From NCBI RefSeq assembly GCF_003182155.1, contig NZ_QGTG01000004.1, forward strand, positions 124,001-188,000: DNA of 64,000 bases, read 5' to 3'. Made by a program: the position numbers and the translations under genes. The notes below the pieces were generated by a model, which was given only the letters and a program-made list of their open reading frames with translations, searched no databases and had not been told where the DNA came from. Source of the DNA: Chitinophaga sp. S165. Its GTDB lineage: Bacteria > Bacteroidota > Bacteroidia > Chitinophagales > Chitinophagaceae. This document shows positions 52,001-61,597 of this stretch, piece by piece (within the stretch, counting starts at the first letter, position 1; every line of letters begins with the position of its first letter).

Positions 52001-53339
52001 GGTAATTGGCCGTACCGGTGAATTACGTATCATGGACGTGAAGAACGACAGGTTACTGATCACAAACAACATTCCTTACGGTTCTACCTTGCTGGTAAAA
52101 GACGGACAGAAAGTTGCAAAAGGTGACATGATCTGTACATGGGACCCATACAACGCTGTTATCGTATCTGAAATCGCGGGTAACATCCGTTTCGATAGCA
52201 TCATCGAAGGTATCACCTTCCGTGAAGAGGCTGACGAACAGACTGGTCACCGTGAGAAAGTGGTAATTGAGACCAAAGACAAGAACAAGATCCCGTCTAT
52301 CTATGTAGATGGTAACAAAGAGGTTAAATCTTATAACCTGCCGGTAGGCTCCCATATCGTAATTGAAGAGGGTGAAGCTGTAAGAGCTGGTCAGGTAATT
52401 GTTAAGATCCCTCGTATACTCGGTAAACTGCGCGACATCACGGGTGGTCTGCCACGTGTAACTGAACTGTTTGAAGCACGTAACCCAAGCAATCCTGCCA
52501 TCGTATCTGAAATTGACGGTGTGGTAGCTTTCGGTAACATCAAACGTGGTAACCGTGAGATCATCATTGAAAGCCGTGAAAGTCATATCAAGAAATACCT
52601 GGTTCCATTGACCCGTCACATCCTGGTACAGGACGGTGACTTCGTGAAAGCAGGTACAGCGCTGTCCGATGGTTCTATCACGCCTGCTGACATCCTGTCC
52701 ATTAAAGGACCGTTTGCTGTTCAGGAATACCTGGTAAATGAGATACAGGAAGTATACCGTTTACAGGGTGTGAAGATCAACGACAAGCACATTGAGGTGA
52801 TCGTACGTCAGATGATGCGTAAGGTGAACATCGAGGATCCGGGCGATACCCGCTTCCTGGAAGGTGACACTACCGATAAATTTGAATTCTTTGAGGAAAA
52901 CGACAACATCTTCGATAAGAAGGTAGTTACCGAAGCAGGCGAATCTACTTTGCTGAAAGCTGGTCAGATCGTTACCCTGCGTCAGGTAAGGGAAGAAAAC
53001 TCCCTGCTGCGCCGTGCAGATAAAAAACTGGTGGAATACCGTGATGCAAAACCGGCTACCTCCAGCCCGCTGTTACAGGGTATCACCAAGGCTTCCCTTG
53101 GTACTCACAGCTGGATCTCTGCCGCATCCTTCCAGGAAACAACCAAAGTACTGTCTTCTGCAGCCATCAACGGTAAAACAGATGACATGCTCGGCCTGAA
53201 AGAGAATGTGATCACCGGTCACCTGATACCAGCAGGTACTGGTCTGCGTGAGTTCGAAAACATGATCGTAGGTTCCAAAGAAGAATACGACATCCTGGCA
53301 TCTTCCAAAGAAGTGTTCCAGTTTGACGAAGAAGAATAG
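49044..53339 (+). CDS. rpoC: DNA-directed RNA polymerase subunit beta'
   Basis: 1431 aa. The N-terminal zinc site has [20 protein letters not shown]. The catalytic loop [15 protein letters not shown] supplies the three Asp for Mg near residue 473. The second zinc site is [13 protein letters not shown] near residue 898. Also visible are [20 protein letters not shown] and [20 protein letters not shown]. It completes the RNA polymerase core. A strong terminator follows, so it is the last gene of the operon. Confidence 0.98.
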   Translation: MAIKKENRPKSNFSSITISLASPDSILERSYGEVLKPETINYRTYKPERDGLFCERIFGPVKDYECYCGKYKRIRYKGIVCDRCGVEVTEKKVRRERMGHIRLVVPVVHIWYFKSLPNKIGYLLGMSSKKLETIVYYERYVIIQAGAKQEKGLNYGDLLTEEEYLDILDTLPKDNQLLPDEDPNKFIAKMGAEAVEMMLARIDLDSLSYQLRNQAATETSQQRKAEALKRLSVVEAFREANGRVENRPEWMVMQYIPVVPPELRPLVPLDGGRFASSDLNDLYRRVIIRNNRLKRLIEIKAPEVILRNEKRMLQEAVDSLFDNSRKSNAVKAEGGRALKSLSDVLKGKQGRFRQNLLGKRVDYSGRSVIVVGPELKLHECGLPKDMAAELFKPFIIRKLIERGIVKTVKSAKKLVDRKEAVVWDILENVLKGHPVMLNRAPTLHRLSIQAFQPKLVEGKAIQLHPLVCSAFNADFDGDQMAVHVPLSNAAILEAQLLMLSSHNILNPQNGTPITLPSQDMVLGLYYITKGKKSTPTEKVEGEGKAFYSAEEVIIAYNEQRVNLHANIRVRATVRNEKDELETKLIETTVGRVIFNQHVPKEAGYVNALLTKKSLREIIGDIIKYTDIPKTAKFLDDIKQLGFRTAFRGGLSFNINDLIIPEVKQHMIDGAASEVDEVWDNYNMGLITNNERYNQIIDIWSRVDTKVTETLIRELANDKQGFNSVYMMLDSGARGSKQQIKQLAGLRGLMAKPRKSGSTGSEIIENPILSNFKDGLNVLEYFISTHGARKGLADTALKTADAGYLTRRLVDVAQDVVINEEDCGTLRGIATSALKDNEEVVEPLYDRILGRTSLHDVFDPHTEELIVEAGSLINEDIAHRIEDSSIDTVEIRSVLTCESRRGVCVKCYGKNLATGYVTQRGDAVGIIAAQSIGEPGTQLTLRTFHVGGVAGSTSVDTGLQAKFDGTVQFDGLRTTTYENNEGEKVQVVIGRTGELRIMDVKNDRLLITNNIPYGSTLLVKDGQKVAKGDMICTWDPYNAVIVSEIAGNIRFDSIIEGITFREEADEQTGHREKVVIETKDKNKIPSIYVDGNKEVKSYNLPVGSHIVIEEGEAVRAGQVIVKIPRILGKLRDITGGLPRVTELFEARNPSNPAIVSEIDGVVAFGNIKRGNREIIIESRESHIKKYLVPLTRHILVQDGDFVKAGTALSDGSITPADILSIKGPFAVQEYLVNEIQEVYRLQGVKINDKHIEVIVRQMMRKVNIEDPGDTRFLEGDTTDKFEFFEENDNIFDKKVVTEAGESTLLKAGQIVTLRQVREENSLLRRADKKLVEYRDAKPATSSPLLQGITKASLGTHSWISAASFQETTKVLSSAAINGKTDDMLGLKENVITGHLIPAGTGLREFENMIVGSKEEYDILASSKEVFQFDEEE

Positions 53340-53358
53340 TAGAGATACTCTCATGTAT

Positions 53359-53398
53359 AAAAAAAATGTCCCGTGCGTAGTGCCGGGACATTTTTTTT
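53359..53398 (+). terminator. Terminator of the rplK-rpoC operon
   Basis: AAAAAAAATGTCCCG (53359-53373) pairs with CGGGACATTTTTTTT (53384-53398). Strong stem with an eight-base T-run. Confidence 0.95.
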
Positions 53399-53438
53399 AC
53401 GTGTAACTTTCCGCTAATTAAACCATCGGACGATTGTT

Positions 53439-54140
53439 ATGAAGCAACGGCTTTATTTAATATTGTTAGTAATAATAACAGGAGTCATTGCCTGTAGTAA
53501 AGACAGTGACAGCTCTATACCTGATACAAGCTCCAACATCAATGTGTTTTTCGCGATACCGGACAAACAGTATGATGTGCTGATAGATACCACTACTATT
53601 GGAACTGATCTGGGATACGGTCAGAATACAGGTTATCATTCATTTCAGGCAAAGCGTTATTCGCTGGTGATCTACCCTGCAGGTAACCGTACAACGCCCG
53701 TAGGAGGAGGAGAGGTCAGTTTACGGAACGGACATTATTATTCTGTATTCCTGTCTCAGAATATCAACAGGATACCGCAGCTGCTGTTGGTAGAGGATAA
53801 GATGGGGCCATCCCAGCCTAATTTTGGCAAGGTAAGGTTCATTAATCTGAGTGATACCTGGGTAAATACAACATCAAGGCTAACCATGGACGTTTACGTA
53901 GATAGTTTACGTTACTTCCGGAGACAGGGCTACCTGGCGGTGTCAGAGTTTGCAGAGGTGCCAGCAGGGACACGTTATTTAGATCTTATAAGGGCTGATT
54001 CCGCTTTAAAACCGGATTGGAGCGTAATCGGCAGCAACAGTCACAACTATGTGATCGAGGCCCAGAAGCAATATACGATTATAGGTTATGGAGATGCTTT
54101 GAAGAAGGACTCTTTCAAGCTTACCACATTTGAGCATTAA
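53439..54140 (+). CDS. DUF4397 domain lipoprotein
   Basis: 233 aa. A lipoprotein signal has its lipobox near VIACSKDS (Cys near residue 19). The mature chain is beta-rich: NVFFAIPDKQYDVLIDTTTI, YSLVIYPAGNRTTP, HYYSVFLSQN and VRFINLSDTW, the DUF4397 pattern of repeated Ig-like units. It is predicted to be exposed on the outer membrane. Function unknown. Confidence 0.8.
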   Translation: MKQRLYLILLVIITGVIACSKDSDSSIPDTSSNINVFFAIPDKQYDVLIDTTTIGTDLGYGQNTGYHSFQAKRYSLVIYPAGNRTTPVGGGEVSLRNGHYYSVFLSQNINRIPQLLLVEDKMGPSQPNFGKVRFINLSDTWVNTTSRLTMDVYVDSLRYFRRQGYLAVSEFAEVPAGTRYLDLIRADSALKPDWSVIGSNSHNYVIEAQKQYTIIGYGDALKKDSFKLTTFEH

Positions 54141-54288
54141 AAAGTGACTTGGTAAGTGGCGTAAAAAATTTATATGTGAAAGTGTTGTTAAGATAGCCGG
54201 GGACTAAGTATAATCATCTAAAAACCTTATTTTAGCCGTTCAAAATTTTAAAAAGTATTTCAGGATATTAAAAAATCCACCTTACAAC

Positions 54289-54906
54289 ATGCGCACTAAT
54301 AAACAAATTGTGAAAAGCGGATTATTAGCAGTATTAACAGCCGGAACATTTATTGCTTGCCAGCAGACTAATAAACAAGGGAACGGTGGTCCGGCAGCAG
54401 CTGCCAAGGACGGCGGTGCTGCACCTAATAGCGGCTTTATCATTGCATATGTGGATATCGATACCGTTGAAGCTCATTACGATTATTTCAAAGAGAAGAA
54501 GGCTGAATTAGAGAAGAAACAGCAGGCTATTGACAATGAACTGCAGGCTAATGTACGCGCATTACAGAACGAAGCTGCTGATTTTCAACGCAGGGCTAAC
54601 ACCATGACACAGTCAGAAGGTGAAGCAACGCAACGTGCTTTGTATAACAAACAGCAGCAGCTGGAGGGTAAGGCGCAGAACATGCGTTCCCAGTATGCTG
54701 AGCAGGAAAATAAATTCAATGAGGAGCTGCAGAAAAGGCTGAACGATTTCCTGACGAAGTATAACAGTGATAAACGTTATGCCTATATTCTTTCCTACCG
54801 TACTGGAGCTAGTAATGTTTTGTACAAGGATGAGAAGTACGATATTACAACTGAAGTGATTAAAGGTCTGAATGAGGCCAATGCCACTAGTACTGAGAAA
54901 AAATAA
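54289..54906 (+). CDS. OmpH/Skp family periplasmic or lipid-anchored chaperone-like protein
   Basis: 205 aa with a signal ending in a lipobox-like FIACQQT (Cys near residue 24). The mature part begins AYVDIDTVEAHYDYFKEKKA. A long coiled coil follows (KKAELEKKQQAIDNELQANV, QLEGKAQNMRSQYAEQENKF) and ends in an RYAYILSYRTGASNVLY-type beta end. Skp-type proteins hold unfolded outer membrane proteins; many Bacteroidota have several copies. A terminator follows. Confidence 0.85.
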   Translation: MRTNKQIVKSGLLAVLTAGTFIACQQTNKQGNGGPAAAAKDGGAAPNSGFIIAYVDIDTVEAHYDYFKEKKAELEKKQQAIDNELQANVRALQNEAADFQRRANTMTQSEGEATQRALYNKQQQLEGKAQNMRSQYAEQENKFNEELQKRLNDFLTKYNSDKRYAYILSYRTGASNVLYKDEKYDITTEVIKGLNEANATSTEKK

Positions 54907-54948
54907 TAGTTGCTATAGCAGCATCGTTTGAAAAATAATTATAACTTG

Positions 54949-54984
54949 AATCCCGTCTCGTAAACACTGAGACGGGATTTTTTT
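54949..54984 (+). terminator. Terminator after the OmpH-like gene
   Basis: AATCCCGTCTC (54949-54959) pairs with GAGACGGGATT (54969-54979), then a T-run. Confidence 0.9.
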
Positions 54985-55014
54985 ATTTAATCATATAGAC
55001 AGAACAAGAACATA

Positions 55015-56436
55015 ATGGAGAACCACAACACAACTTTTCGCCCCAGTTTAAGTCTACTGGACGCAACCATGATCGTTGCCGGGTCTATGATCGGCTCCGG
55101 TGTATTCCTGGTCTCCGCAGAGATCGCCCGTAATGTGGGATCTGCGGGCTGGCTGACATTAATGTGGGTATTGGGGGGCATTGTCACAATCATTGCGGCA
55201 GTGAGTTATGGAGAGTTGTCAGGTATGTACCCTAAAGCCGGTGGTCAGTATGTATATCTGCGTGAAGCGTATAATCCACTGGTAGCCTTTCTGTTTGGCT
55301 GGACACAGTTCAGTGTGATCCAGACAGGTACTATTGCGGCGGTAGCCGTGGCCTTTGCAAAGTTTTCCTCCTATCTTATTCCTGCCTTCAGCGAAGAGAA
55401 CATATTGCTGGATGCCGGGTTTGTAAAGGTATCTTCCGCTCAGATAGTAGCTATCATTTCTATTATACTGCTTACGTGGATCAATACACGGGGTATTAAG
55501 AGCGGTAAGATCATTCAGACAGTATTTACCCTGGCGAAACTGCTTTCGTTGTTTGGGCTGATCATATTTGGTTTCCTGCTGGGCGCCAAACAGGAAGTGT
55601 GGAATGCTAACTGGGCGAATGCCTGGGAGGCTGTGAACCTCACGCAAGTGGACGGCCAGGTTACTACAACACTGTTATCCGGACTTGCATTGCTGGGAGC
55701 TATTGCTATTTCTATGAAGGGGTCATTGTTCAGCAGTGATGCCTGGAACAATATTACTTTCATTGCAGCGGAGATTAAAAATCCACAGAAGAACATAGGA
55801 CGTGCGTTATTCCTGGGAACACTGTTAGTGACGATCGTGTATGTAAGTGCGAACCTGATGTACCTGGCTGTATTGCCTATGCATGAAATTGCCTTCGCTG
55901 CGAAAGACCGTGTAGCCGTTGTTGCTGCCGAGCAGATCTTCGGTGGGAGTGGTTCTCTGGTGATCGCAGTAATGATCATGGTATCGACTTTTGGATGTAA
56001 TAATGGTCTGATCCTTTCCGGTGCCCGTATTTATTACACGATGGCCGAAGACGGTCTGTTCTTTAGAAAAGCAGCGGAGTTGAACGATAACAAAGTGCCA
56101 GCCAACGGTTTGTGGATACAGTGCGTGTGGGCTTCGTTGTTATGTCTGACTGGTAAGTACAATGACCTGCTGGCAATGGTAATTTTTGGCGTATTAATAT
56201 TTTATGTTATCACAATTGCTGGTATATTTGTGTTACGCAGCAAGCGTCCGGATATTCCACGTCCCTATAAAGCATTTGGCTATCCGGTATTACCAATGAT
56301 CTATATTTTTGTAGCATCAGCACTCGCATTATTATTACTTCGTTTTGAGAGTAGCTATGCGTTATTGGGCTTATTGATCATTGTCATCGGATTCCCGTTG
56401 TACTACCTGGCCATGAAGACACAAAAAAGCGCGTAA
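55015..56436 (+). CDS. APC superfamily amino acid permease
   Basis: 473 aa with about 12 membrane helices. The first helix motif VAGSMIGSGVFLVSAEIARN near residues 22-41 contains the G-S-G substrate-backbone motif of APC transporters. SYGELSGMYPKAGGQYVYLR near 65-84 is the second hallmark. Later helices are visible, for example TLLVTIVYVSANLMYLAVLP, with the C-terminal RPDIPRPYKAFGYPVLP segment. It likely carries amino acids or polyamines by exchange or proton symport; the substrate is not resolved. Confidence 0.9.
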   Translation: MENHNTTFRPSLSLLDATMIVAGSMIGSGVFLVSAEIARNVGSAGWLTLMWVLGGIVTIIAAVSYGELSGMYPKAGGQYVYLREAYNPLVAFLFGWTQFSVIQTGTIAAVAVAFAKFSSYLIPAFSEENILLDAGFVKVSSAQIVAIISIILLTWINTRGIKSGKIIQTVFTLAKLLSLFGLIIFGFLLGAKQEVWNANWANAWEAVNLTQVDGQVTTTLLSGLALLGAIAISMKGSLFSSDAWNNITFIAAEIKNPQKNIGRALFLGTLLVTIVYVSANLMYLAVLPMHEIAFAAKDRVAVVAAEQIFGGSGSLVIAVMIMVSTFGCNNGLILSGARIYYTMAEDGLFFRKAAELNDNKVPANGLWIQCVWASLLCLTGKYNDLLAMVIFGVLIFYVITIAGIFVLRSKRPDIPRPYKAFGYPVLPMIYIFVASALALLLLRFESSYALLGLLIIVIGFPLYYLAMKTQKSA

Positions 56437-57018
56437 GAACCACGGAAAAGCTAACATGGACAAATAAAAAGCGGGCTTGACACAAAAGTTGTATGTAAAA
56501 CGGTTGAAAATTTATCCGACTGCTGTGGAACTTTCAGTGAATTGATGTAATTTGCATGAAGACTTCCGGAATAGAGGATTGATTTGTGTGTAACCCTTGA
56601 CGCAACGACACGTATGAATAGAAAACCCTTTGTCAACATAGAGCATTGCTTTACCAAGGAGCAATGAATAGAAGGGGAGGGAACCTATCATATATCACTA
56701 CGGTGGAAGCCCGCAAGAATACATGAGAGAGAAGGAAATAGGTGTTCAAACATTCATTAACTGATGATGTAGGAATAGTTATTTGTCAACATTGTTTGAA
56801 GATAGGTAGTACGTACTGAAAAACGAAAGTTAACGTTAGAAGACTATATGCCAACAAACAACATCAAAAACAATATTCAATAAAATATTTATAAAGGCAA
56901 TTATTTCTCATTGGGTGGGAGTTAAGAAGATTTGAAAGAATCTCTTAGCCCTATAATGACCATTAAAAGCCTACACGATTTGCATTCTCGAACATTCACA
57001 TGACAATCTTAACAACAA
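56437..57018. other. Long intergenic region without recognisable gene
   Basis: I see no protein gene on either strand. Small dyads are present: CATTGCT/AGCAATG near 56644-56667, AGTACGTACT near 56808, and TAAGAAGATT/AATCTCTTA near 56925-56951. FecR genes of this type usually follow an ECF sigma-factor gene, but none is present here. The region may host an RNA or regulatory elements; nothing specific is recognised. Confidence 0.4.
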
Positions 57019-57047
57019 GCGTATGGTATCTACCGTACGCTTTTTTT
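57019..57047 (+). terminator. Terminator-like hairpin upstream of fecR
   Basis: GCGTATGGTA (57019-57028) pairs with TACCGTACGC (57031-57040) and a seven-base T-run follows. No protein gene ends just before it, so it may end a small RNA or a long transcript from upstream. Confidence 0.7.
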
Positions 57048-57253
57048 ATGCGCTTATGGCGTGTATTGTCAATATAAGCAGCCGCCAGGCTACCGGGAAT
57101 ACTTATAAGCTTCTGCACTAGCGGATTCTCTTTCCAGGCTCAATGTTAAGGAATTATGAACTCCATTTTTTGATTAGGACATCCTTCTTTTACAATCGTA
57201 CTCTTATTGTATTGGGTCACAAAAAGCACAATGACCCACGGTATTTCAAAAAG

Positions 57254-58216
57254 ATGAAGATTAACGCACAGCTATTGGAGAAGTATTTTAAAGGTCTTTG
57301 TACGGATGAAGAGGTAGCGATGGTTGAGGCCTATCTTGATCAGGAACAAACACCTGAATTGGATGCTTATTTCATGCAAGTGAATGAAGCGGTAGAAGCA
57401 GGTCCTGTCAATAAGCAGAATATTGAGCTTCCCATAAAAAGGCGTTTTATTCATCCAGGTTATAGTGTGGCAGCAGCAGTAGTGGTTGTTTTGAGCGTAC
57501 TTGCCTGGCTTTGGCAACAGCCTCGTGAAAAAGCAATACGGACAGCGTCCATCTTATCTGATACAATTTTTAACAACAGTAACACTGTTCGTCTTGTACA
57601 TATGACAGATGGTTCCAAAATATGGCTGAATGCTTATTCATCTATCATCTATGATAAGAACTACAGTATTAGCAACAGAGATCTTTGGTTAAAAGGTGAA
57701 GCATATTTCGAAGTAGGTAAACAAGCGGAGTCTCCATTCAGGGTACACACCGCTAAACTGACAACAACGGCGTTAGGTACATCTTTCAATATCACAACTA
57801 CGGGTAAAGCTGATGGCTCAATACAGGTAAGTCTTCTTGAGGGAAGGGTAGCTGTAAGTGATACTGTAAAAGGTGGTTCATTCCACTATGTACTGGAACC
57901 GGGGCAAATGCTGGAATACAAGGATGGAGAGCGACCAGTTGGTCCGAGGAAATTTAATGGTAAAAATGTATTAGCCTGGAAAAGCTATAAAATTATATTC
58001 GATCATACAATGCTGGCAGATGCGTTTACATTACTTGAAAGCCGTTACAATTGCAAGATCACATTAGAAGACACAACGTTCATACGGAAAAAAGTTAACG
58101 GCATCTTTAGTGCAAATCAATCTGTCAGCGGTATTCTCGAGGCTTTAGGTTATGTGCACCATTTTACAAATACTTATCGGGCGAACGAGAACCACTACAT
58201 CATCAGGAAAAAATAG
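57254..58216 (+). CDS. FecR family anti-sigma regulator
   Basis: 320 aa starting MKINAQLLEKYFKGLCTDEE; the longer frame from 57143 is less convincing. The N-terminal part is the cytoplasmic sigma-binding region. One membrane helix near residues 78-97 (YSVAAAVVVVLSVLAWLW) is followed by the periplasmic FecR domain (TDGSKIWLNAYSSIIYDKN and RVHTAKLTTTALGTSFNITT) and a C-terminal DUF4974-type region (KVNGIFSANQSVSGILEALG). It normally relays a signal from a TonB receptor to an ECF sigma factor. No sigma gene adjoins it, unlike most such loci. Confidence 0.9.
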   Translation: MKINAQLLEKYFKGLCTDEEVAMVEAYLDQEQTPELDAYFMQVNEAVEAGPVNKQNIELPIKRRFIHPGYSVAAAVVVVLSVLAWLWQQPREKAIRTASILSDTIFNNSNTVRLVHMTDGSKIWLNAYSSIIYDKNYSISNRDLWLKGEAYFEVGKQAESPFRVHTAKLTTTALGTSFNITTTGKADGSIQVSLLEGRVAVSDTVKGGSFHYVLEPGQMLEYKDGERPVGPRKFNGKNVLAWKSYKIIFDHTMLADAFTLLESRYNCKITLEDTTFIRKKVNGIFSANQSVSGILEALGYVHHFTNTYRANENHYIIRKK

Positions 58217-58272
58217 GAAACCTATATAGTTTACCACGACGGCATTCTTAAATAAAAACTGGATTTAAAAAC

Positions 58273-61200
58273 ATGCAAAAATCGACGTACAGATTTTGTA
58301 AGGGGAAATTTATGCCTATTGCATTGCTGCTGCAATTGAGCATACTAATATGCGGACAATCAGAAGTACTTGCAGCACAGCTCTATACTGAATTGAACGA
58401 AAAGGTACAAATTAAAGCAGGTATGACGTCAGCAGCTGATATCGTGAATACCCTGCAGCGACAAACAGCTTATACATTTGTTTATGATCCTGAATATTTA
58501 AAGAAATGTCACATAAAACCAATGAGTACTCAGGTGAATAAACTCTCTGAAGTACTGCAGTGGTTGGATGAACGTGCGCCACTCGATATAGTTTTCAATG
58601 ATAATAGAATAATAATTACAAAAGGTGTGCAGGAAAAGCCGGCACAGGTAGTGACAGGTCACATCGTAGGAAAAGTAGTTAATAATAAAAATGAGTTTTT
58701 GCCTGGTGTGACTGTAAAGGTGAACAATGGCAAGGGAACTGTAACGCAGGTGGATGGAGGTTATGATCTGGAGCTGGAGCCAGGAAAATATACACTGGAG
58801 TTCAGTTTTATATCATACAATACAAAGAGAATTACAGATGTAGTTGTAACAGAAAAGAAACTGACGCCTTTGAATATTGTTTTACAGCCATCATCCTCCG
58901 CATTAAAAGAAGTGGTGGTGACTGCCAACTATCAGAAGGCTTCTGTGGAGGGATTGTATGCAATACAGAAGAATAACGCTGCAGTATCTGACGGTATAAG
59001 TGCAGAACAGATCAGGGCTACTCCTGATAACAATGCCGCGCAGGTCTTGAAGCGTATCAGCGGGTTAACGGTACAGGATGATAAGTTTGTTACTGTACGT
59101 GGTTTGAGTGAGCGTTATAACAACGTTATACTCAATGGGGCTAACCTGCCGAGCACAGAACCTAACAGAAGAAATTTCTCTTTTGACGTAGTACCCAGCG
59201 GACTTATAGACAATGTTGTGATCAATAAAACAGCTACACCTGATATGTCAGCCGAGTTTGCGGGTGGATTGGTACAGATCAATACGAAGGATATTCCCGC
59301 GCAGAACTTTGCATCTATTACTATAGGAAGCGGATTGAATACTAACAGTACAGGGAAGTCGCTGTATTCAACAGAAAGAGGTAACAAAGAATACTTCGGT
59401 GCGGATGACGGCAGACGTACCTGGTGGGAAAAAGACTGGTTGCGTGATGACTACAGGCAAGCTGCTGTTGCCGGAGATAATGTAAAAACCAGCTCCATGA
59501 ATGCCCGCATTCCGAATAACTGGGGATTGCATAAGTATGGTTATTCACCGGTACAGAATTACCAGTTAACAGTTGGCAGAAGGATTAAACTCAAAGACGC
59601 CACTTCGTTGGGTATTACAGTAGCGGGAACTTACAGACATGAAGAAAGCATTGTAGATGATCAGCGCTATCAGCCTTCTTTCTATTACTATGACAATGCT
59701 AACACATACAATTTTAATACTGCAATAGGTGCTGTTGCGAACATCGGGTTTCAAACGAAGGGCCATAAAGTAGTATTGAAGAATCTTTACAACAGAAGAT
59801 TCAGCCATGAATCTGCTGCCAACTACGGAAAGGAGTTCAACTTCAGAGTAACATCCAAAGAAGAAGGCGACGATGTATTATACTATTCAGACCAGGTAGT
59901 GATCAATGACCTGTGGCAGAGCAGGCTGGAAGGCGAGCATATGTTGCATAAGCATCTGAAGATGGATTGGTCTGCCGATTATATAACTGTACACAGGGAT
60001 CAGCCGGATACGCGTGCCTCACTGGGATACCAGGCTTATGGTCCTAAAGGATATTATCAATATCTCCTGACTGAGGCATCTGGTTTTATCAATAGGGGAA
60101 ATGCAATTTTCAACTCTGCTCTTGAAGAAAAGAGAAAGAACGTGACAGCTAATTTTTCTGTTCCGTTTAAAGTAGGGGAAGCTAATCAACTGATCAAAGT
60201 GGGTTATGCGGGCGCCTTCCGTAAGGCTGACTTCAAGTCATCAGCGTTGAGAATGTTATATGACCCGAAGGGAAATAAGAAAGAAATTGATGAAGCAGTA
60301 TTGGGATTACCTGATTATGAGTTGCAGAGTTTATTGAAACCGGGATATCTGACTTACCGTTTTGCCTCTATCAGTGCAGGAGATGATGGAGAGGATTATT
60401 CAGGTGATCAGAAACTGCATGCTGCTTATTTCATGGCAGACATCAATTTCCTGAAGGACTTCCGATTCATTGGAGGTGTGCGTATGGAAAATAATGCGAT
60501 GGATGTGCATGGCATCTCTTACAATAAGACGACAGGTATACCGGTGGATACATTGGTGAAGTATCGCAAGACCGATTGGTTGCCATCTTTTAACCTGATC
60601 TATAACCTCACTGAAGCGATGAATGTGCGACTGGCGTATTCGAAGACACTTGCCAGAGCCGACTTCAGGGAAAGGGCGCCCTTTATCTATTATGATTTCC
60701 GGGATAGAAACTCTTATCGTGGTGCAGTTAGTTTAAAGGATGCCAAGATCACCAATGTGGATATCAGATATGAATACTATCCTGGTCCAGGGGAAGTGAT
60801 CTCTGTGTCCGGATTCTATAAAAGGTTTGACAGTCCGGTAGAAGTGGTGGCATCAAATGCCGGTGGACAGTTAAACTTATTTTATTTCAACCTGGAAAGG
60901 TCAACCAACAAGGGTATCGAAGTAGACTTCAGAAAATCGCTTGGTTTTGTTTCTCCTTCTGCTGCATGGTTAAAGAAGGTATTTATCAGCGGAAATGGTT
61001 CATGGATGAAGGCAAATGTTGAGTATAGCCCGGATGCGCTGTTAAAAGCAGCTGCAGATGCAGGAGCTGCTCCAGGTCAGGCTCCGGCAGGAAAGCGTGA
61101 CCGTCCGTTACAGGGTCTTTCTCCATATGTTATAAACGGAGGACTTGGTTATTTCGGTAATGTACTTGGTGTAAATATGGTTTATAACCGTTTCGGAAAG

Positions 61201-61548
61201 AGAATATTGAATGCAGGTTTTAATCCATGGCAGGACCAGTACGAAAATGCACGTGACGTGATAGATCTTCAGTTAAGTGCGGCATTACTGAAGAATAAGA
61301 TGCAGATCAGATTTAACATCAGTGATTTGTTACAGCAGGATTATATCGTTTATCAAAACGTAAAAGCTACTGCGCCAACAGAGATCGGAGGAGGACGTTT
61401 TGTTTTTGAATCAGCGGAAGAGCAGGCCAGCAGTCCGAATTCGAACCACGATCCGAAGGGAACATCTTTCAACAAGGACCTGGATTTTGTTTACCATAAA
61501 TGGTTTAAAGGCAGGAACCTGAGTTTAAATATTACATACAATTTTTAA
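58273..61548 (+). CDS. TonB-dependent receptor with STN and carboxypeptidase-regulatory-like domains
   Basis: 1091 aa. A signal segment (PIALLLQLSILICGQSEVLA) precedes an STN domain (IKAGMTSAADIVNTLQRQTA). That domain, which follows the FecR gene, points to transducer-type signalling. A CarboxypepD_reg-like domain follows (GKVVNNKNEFLPGVTVKVNN), then the plug (ALKEVVVTANYQKASVEGLY, RGLSERYNNVILNGANLPST, GLIDNVVINKTATPDMSAEF). A large 22-strand-type barrel ends in the aromatic LNITYNF. No SusD-like gene is present. It likely imports a nutrient across the outer membrane; the substrate is unknown. Three lipoprotein genes follow. Confidence 0.92.
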   Translation: MQKSTYRFCKGKFMPIALLLQLSILICGQSEVLAAQLYTELNEKVQIKAGMTSAADIVNTLQRQTAYTFVYDPEYLKKCHIKPMSTQVNKLSEVLQWLDERAPLDIVFNDNRIIITKGVQEKPAQVVTGHIVGKVVNNKNEFLPGVTVKVNNGKGTVTQVDGGYDLELEPGKYTLEFSFISYNTKRITDVVVTEKKLTPLNIVLQPSSSALKEVVVTANYQKASVEGLYAIQKNNAAVSDGISAEQIRATPDNNAAQVLKRISGLTVQDDKFVTVRGLSERYNNVILNGANLPSTEPNRRNFSFDVVPSGLIDNVVINKTATPDMSAEFAGGLVQINTKDIPAQNFASITIGSGLNTNSTGKSLYSTERGNKEYFGADDGRRTWWEKDWLRDDYRQAAVAGDNVKTSSMNARIPNNWGLHKYGYSPVQNYQLTVGRRIKLKDATSLGITVAGTYRHEESIVDDQRYQPSFYYYDNANTYNFNTAIGAVANIGFQTKGHKVVLKNLYNRRFSHESAANYGKEFNFRVTSKEEGDDVLYYSDQVVINDLWQSRLEGEHMLHKHLKMDWSADYITVHRDQPDTRASLGYQAYGPKGYYQYLLTEASGFINRGNAIFNSALEEKRKNVTANFSVPFKVGEANQLIKVGYAGAFRKADFKSSALRMLYDPKGNKKEIDEAVLGLPDYELQSLLKPGYLTYRFASISAGDDGEDYSGDQKLHAAYFMADINFLKDFRFIGGVRMENNAMDVHGISYNKTTGIPVDTLVKYRKTDWLPSFNLIYNLTEAMNVRLAYSKTLARADFRERAPFIYYDFRDRNSYRGAVSLKDAKITNVDIRYEYYPGPGEVISVSGFYKRFDSPVEVVASNAGGQLNLFYFNLERSTNKGIEVDFRKSLGFVSPSAAWLKKVFISGNGSWMKANVEYSPDALLKAAADAGAAPGQAPAGKRDRPLQGLSPYVINGGLGYFGNVLGVNMVYNRFGKRILNAGFNPWQDQYENARDVIDLQLSAALLKNKMQIRFNISDLLQQDYIVYQNVKATAPTEIGGGRFVFESAEEQASSPNSNHDPKGTSFNKDLDFVYHKWFKGRNLSLNITYNF

Positions 61549-61597
61549 TGTTCAAGCATCAACATACAACAATTCTTAAAACCCTAAAGGATTAACC

